In this document: piece after piece, positions 12,352 through 14,078 of the stretch | Layout: each line of letters opens with the position of its first letter | Position numbering within the stretch: the stretch's first letter is position 1 | Assembly: GCA_012841005.1 (NCBI GenBank) | Contig: DUVO01000213.1 | Location: 1-14,078, forward strand | Direction: 5' to 3' | Origin: Bacillota bacterium | Lineage (GTDB): Bacteria > Bacillota > DTU030 | Length of the DNA stretch: 14,078 nt | Notes under the pieces: model-generated | What the model was told of the DNA's origin: nothing | The model's database searches: none | What the model saw: the letters and a program-made list of their open reading frames with translations, nothing else | Translations under genes and position numbers: made by a program

Positions 12352-14078
12352 CTAGGCCTTTCGTTCCCACCAGTTCTGGCCAAAGCGCCTCACCAGAGAA
12401 TGCCGCAAACCGGAATGAGCCGGATCAGTCAGGTGCGGGTCCCGGTTTAAAATATGCAAGGCTTCCCTGCGGGCTTGAGGGACAAGGGCGATATCATCAG
12501 CCAGATTTGCCACTTTGAATTCCGGGAAACCGCTCTGCCTGGTACCGAAAAACTCGCCGGGACCTCGCATCTTTAAATCGATCTCCGCCAAACGAAAACC
12601 GTCTGTGACTTGCGTCATCACCTTCAGACGCTGCCTTCCCTCCTCGGTGGAGGGAGAACCGAGCAAGATGCAGTAGGACTGGTATTCTCCCCGTCCCACC
12701 CTGCCCCGCAACTGGTGCAGCTGGGCGAGACCGAACCTTTCGGCATTTTCAATCACCATAACTGACGCATTGGGAACATCAACCCCTACTTCAATCACGG
12801 TGGTTGCCACCAGAATATCAATTCCCCCCCCGCGAAACTCCTCCATAACCTTTTCTTTCTCATCCAGGGGCAGGCGACCATGAAGCAGGCCCAGCTTAAG
12901 ATCAGGGAAAACTACTTCCTGTAAGTATGCTGCCAATTCCGTTGCCGCCTGTACCTGGAGCTTATCTGATTCTTCCACCAGGGGACAGACGATGTAGGCC
13001 TGCCGTCCTTCTCTTATTTCCCGGCGCAGGAAGGCATAGACCCTGTTTGCGGTTTTTTCACTGACCCAATAGGTCTGCACCGGTTTTCGCCCCGGCGGGA
13101 GTTCGTCCAATACTGTGATATCAAGGTCTGAATAAAATACCAGGGCCAGGGTACGGGGAATGGGGGTGGCCGTCATAACCAGGAGGTCACAGGTTTCACC
13201 CTTCTTTAACAGGGAGGAACGCTGGGAAACCCCAAACCGATGCTGCTCGTCGATAATTACTACCCCTAAATTGGCAAAACCGACCCCTTCCTGGATAACA
13301 GCATGGGTGCCAACCACAACGTGAGCTTCTCCCCCCTCGATCCTTTCCCGCACCCCTTCCTTTACCTTACCGGTCATTGAGCCTGTTAACAGAGCGACTT
13401 CTATGCCTATGGGTTTCAGCAGGCGACAAAGGCTTAAGTAATGCTGTTCGGCCAGGATCTCCGTAGGTACCATCACTACACCCTGATAACCGTTTTCCAC
13501 AGCCTTTACCAGGGCATAGGCGGCAACTACGGTCTTCCCCGACCCCACATCCCCCTGGAGAAGCCTGTTCATCGGTCGGTTGTCTTCCATATCCCTGGCT
13601 ATTTCGGCCAGGGCCTTCCTTTGGGCTCCCGTTAAGGCAAAGGGCAGTTGAGCAAGAAACCTCGCCACCAATTCCCCATCGGGATGGTGGGAAATACCGT
13701 CACCCTCTTCCCGTCCGTATAAAAGGCCCAGTTGCAGGAGGAGAAGCTCCTCGAAGGCCAGGCTGCGGCGAGCCTTTTGTACCTGGTCCCAACTGGTAGG
13801 AAAATGCATTTCCCGAATTGCCACCGCCCGGGGAAGAAGTTTTTGTCGCTCCCGGATATCTGCCGGTATTATCTCCTCAAGCTCAGCACCACAAGCCTTC
13901 AGTGCCGTAAATACCGCATAACGCAATAGCCGGGAGGATAAACCCTCAGTGGCAGGATAAATCGGCACGATCCGGCCGCTGTGCAGGCCATTTTGCCGGG
14001 CAACTATTTCCACCTCCGGACTGATCATCTGCAGCTGTCCATAGCGCATTTCCACCTTCCCGGTGGCCATTATTTCCT
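12352..14078 (-). CDS. recG: ATP-dependent DNA helicase RecG (N-terminus cut by window edge)
   Basis: RecG remodels stalled replication forks and branch-migrates Holliday junctions. About 574 C-terminal residues are in the window and the frame is open past 14078, so roughly the first 110-200 residues are missing; the ATG at 14070 is internal, not the start. The visible part begins in the wedge/OB domain (GKVEMRYGQLQMISPEVE). Counting from that ATG, Walker A is GDVGSGKT (173-180), the DEQH box is DEQHRFGV (274-281) and motif III is TATPIPRTLAL. The C-terminal helicase lobe has LLHGRL, ATTVIEVGVDVPNA and QLRGRVGRGE, and the TRG region GPGEFFGTRQSG follows. All motifs are intact. It ends in TAG 27 bases from the gpr stop, with no terminator between the two convergent genes. 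Confidence 0.97.
   Translation of the reverse strand, partial: EIMATGKVEMRYGQLQMISPEVEIVARQNGLHSGRIVPIYPATEGLSSRLLRYAVFTALKACGAELEEIIPADIRERQKLLPRAVAIREMHFPTSWDQVQKARRSLAFEELLLLQLGLLYGREEGDGISHHPDGELVARFLAQLPFALTGAQRKALAEIARDMEDNRPMNRLLQGDVGSGKTVVAAYALVKAVENGYQGVVMVPTEILAEQHYLSLCRLLKPIGIEVALLTGSMTGKVKEGVRERIEGGEAHVVVGTHAVIQEGVGFANLGVVIIDEQHRFGVSQRSSLLKKGETCDLLVMTATPIPRTLALVFYSDLDITVLDELPPGRKPVQTYWVSEKTANRVYAFLRREIREGRQAYIVCPLVEESDKLQVQAATELAAYLQEVVFPDLKLGLLHGRLPLDEKEKVMEEFRGGGIDILVATTVIEVGVDVPNASVMVIENAERFGLAQLHQLRGRVGRGEYQSYCILLGSPSTEEGRQRLKVMTQVTDGFRLAEIDLKMRGPGEFFGTRQSGFPEFKVANLADDIALVPQARREALHILNRDPHLTDPAHSGLRHSLVRRFGQNWWERKA

Overview
The window reads as a chromosomal housekeeping segment of an endospore-forming Gram-positive bacterium, most likely a Clostridia member of the Peptococcaceae/Desulfotomaculum/Thermacetogenium type. 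The reasons are moderate GC content, strong AGGAGG-type ribosome binding sites, frequent GTG and TTG starts, two sporulation genes (gpr and ylbJ), the FapR regulator of Gram-positive lipid synthesis, and a gene order matching the Bacillus subtilis ylbH-ylbI-ylbJ-ylbK-(ylbL)-ylbM-ylbN-rpmF region as I recall it. Genus cannot be fixed from sequence reading alone.

Layout from left to right. (1) 1-763, minus strand: the 5' end of plsX preceded by fapR, with a promoter and a FapR-type operator in front of fapR. (2) 856-1713, minus: rpmF (L32) preceded by the YlbN/DUF177 gene, with a near-consensus sigma-A promoter upstream and a strong terminator downstream. (3) 1813-4053, minus: ackA preceded by pta, the acetyl-CoA to acetate pathway. 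(4) 4385-5674, plus: tmcAL (ylbM), a tRNA-modifying acetate ligase. (5) 5655-7339, minus: a secreted protein of unknown function in the ylbL slot, preceded by a patatin-like YlbK. (6) 7671-8960, plus: ylbJ, a sporulation membrane protein. (7) 9416-10985, minus: a coiled-coil protein, coaD and rsmD. (8) 11341-12324, plus: gpr, the germination protease. (9) 12352-14078, minus: recG, missing its N-terminus at the window edge.

Functionally the segment joins acetate production (pta-ackA) with an acetate-using tRNA modifier (tmcAL), phospholipid precursor control (fapR-plsX, with coaD supplying coenzyme A), ribosome parts and maturation (rpmF, ylbN, rsmD), DNA repair (recG), and sporulation or germination (ylbJ, gpr). 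ylbJ, tmcAL and gpr run on the plus strand between minus-strand genes, so several neighbours are convergent or divergent.

I find no phage, insertion sequence, CRISPR array, toxin-antitoxin pair or defence system. The most interesting unexplained items are: the secreted protein at 5655-6503, whose His-Gly/Cys arrangement weakly recalls L,D-transpeptidases; degenerate period-7 repeats in two intergenic gaps; a coding-like remnant at 7382-7553; a perfect 11-bp hairpin ahead of gpr; and crossed terminators between ylbJ and the coaD operon.
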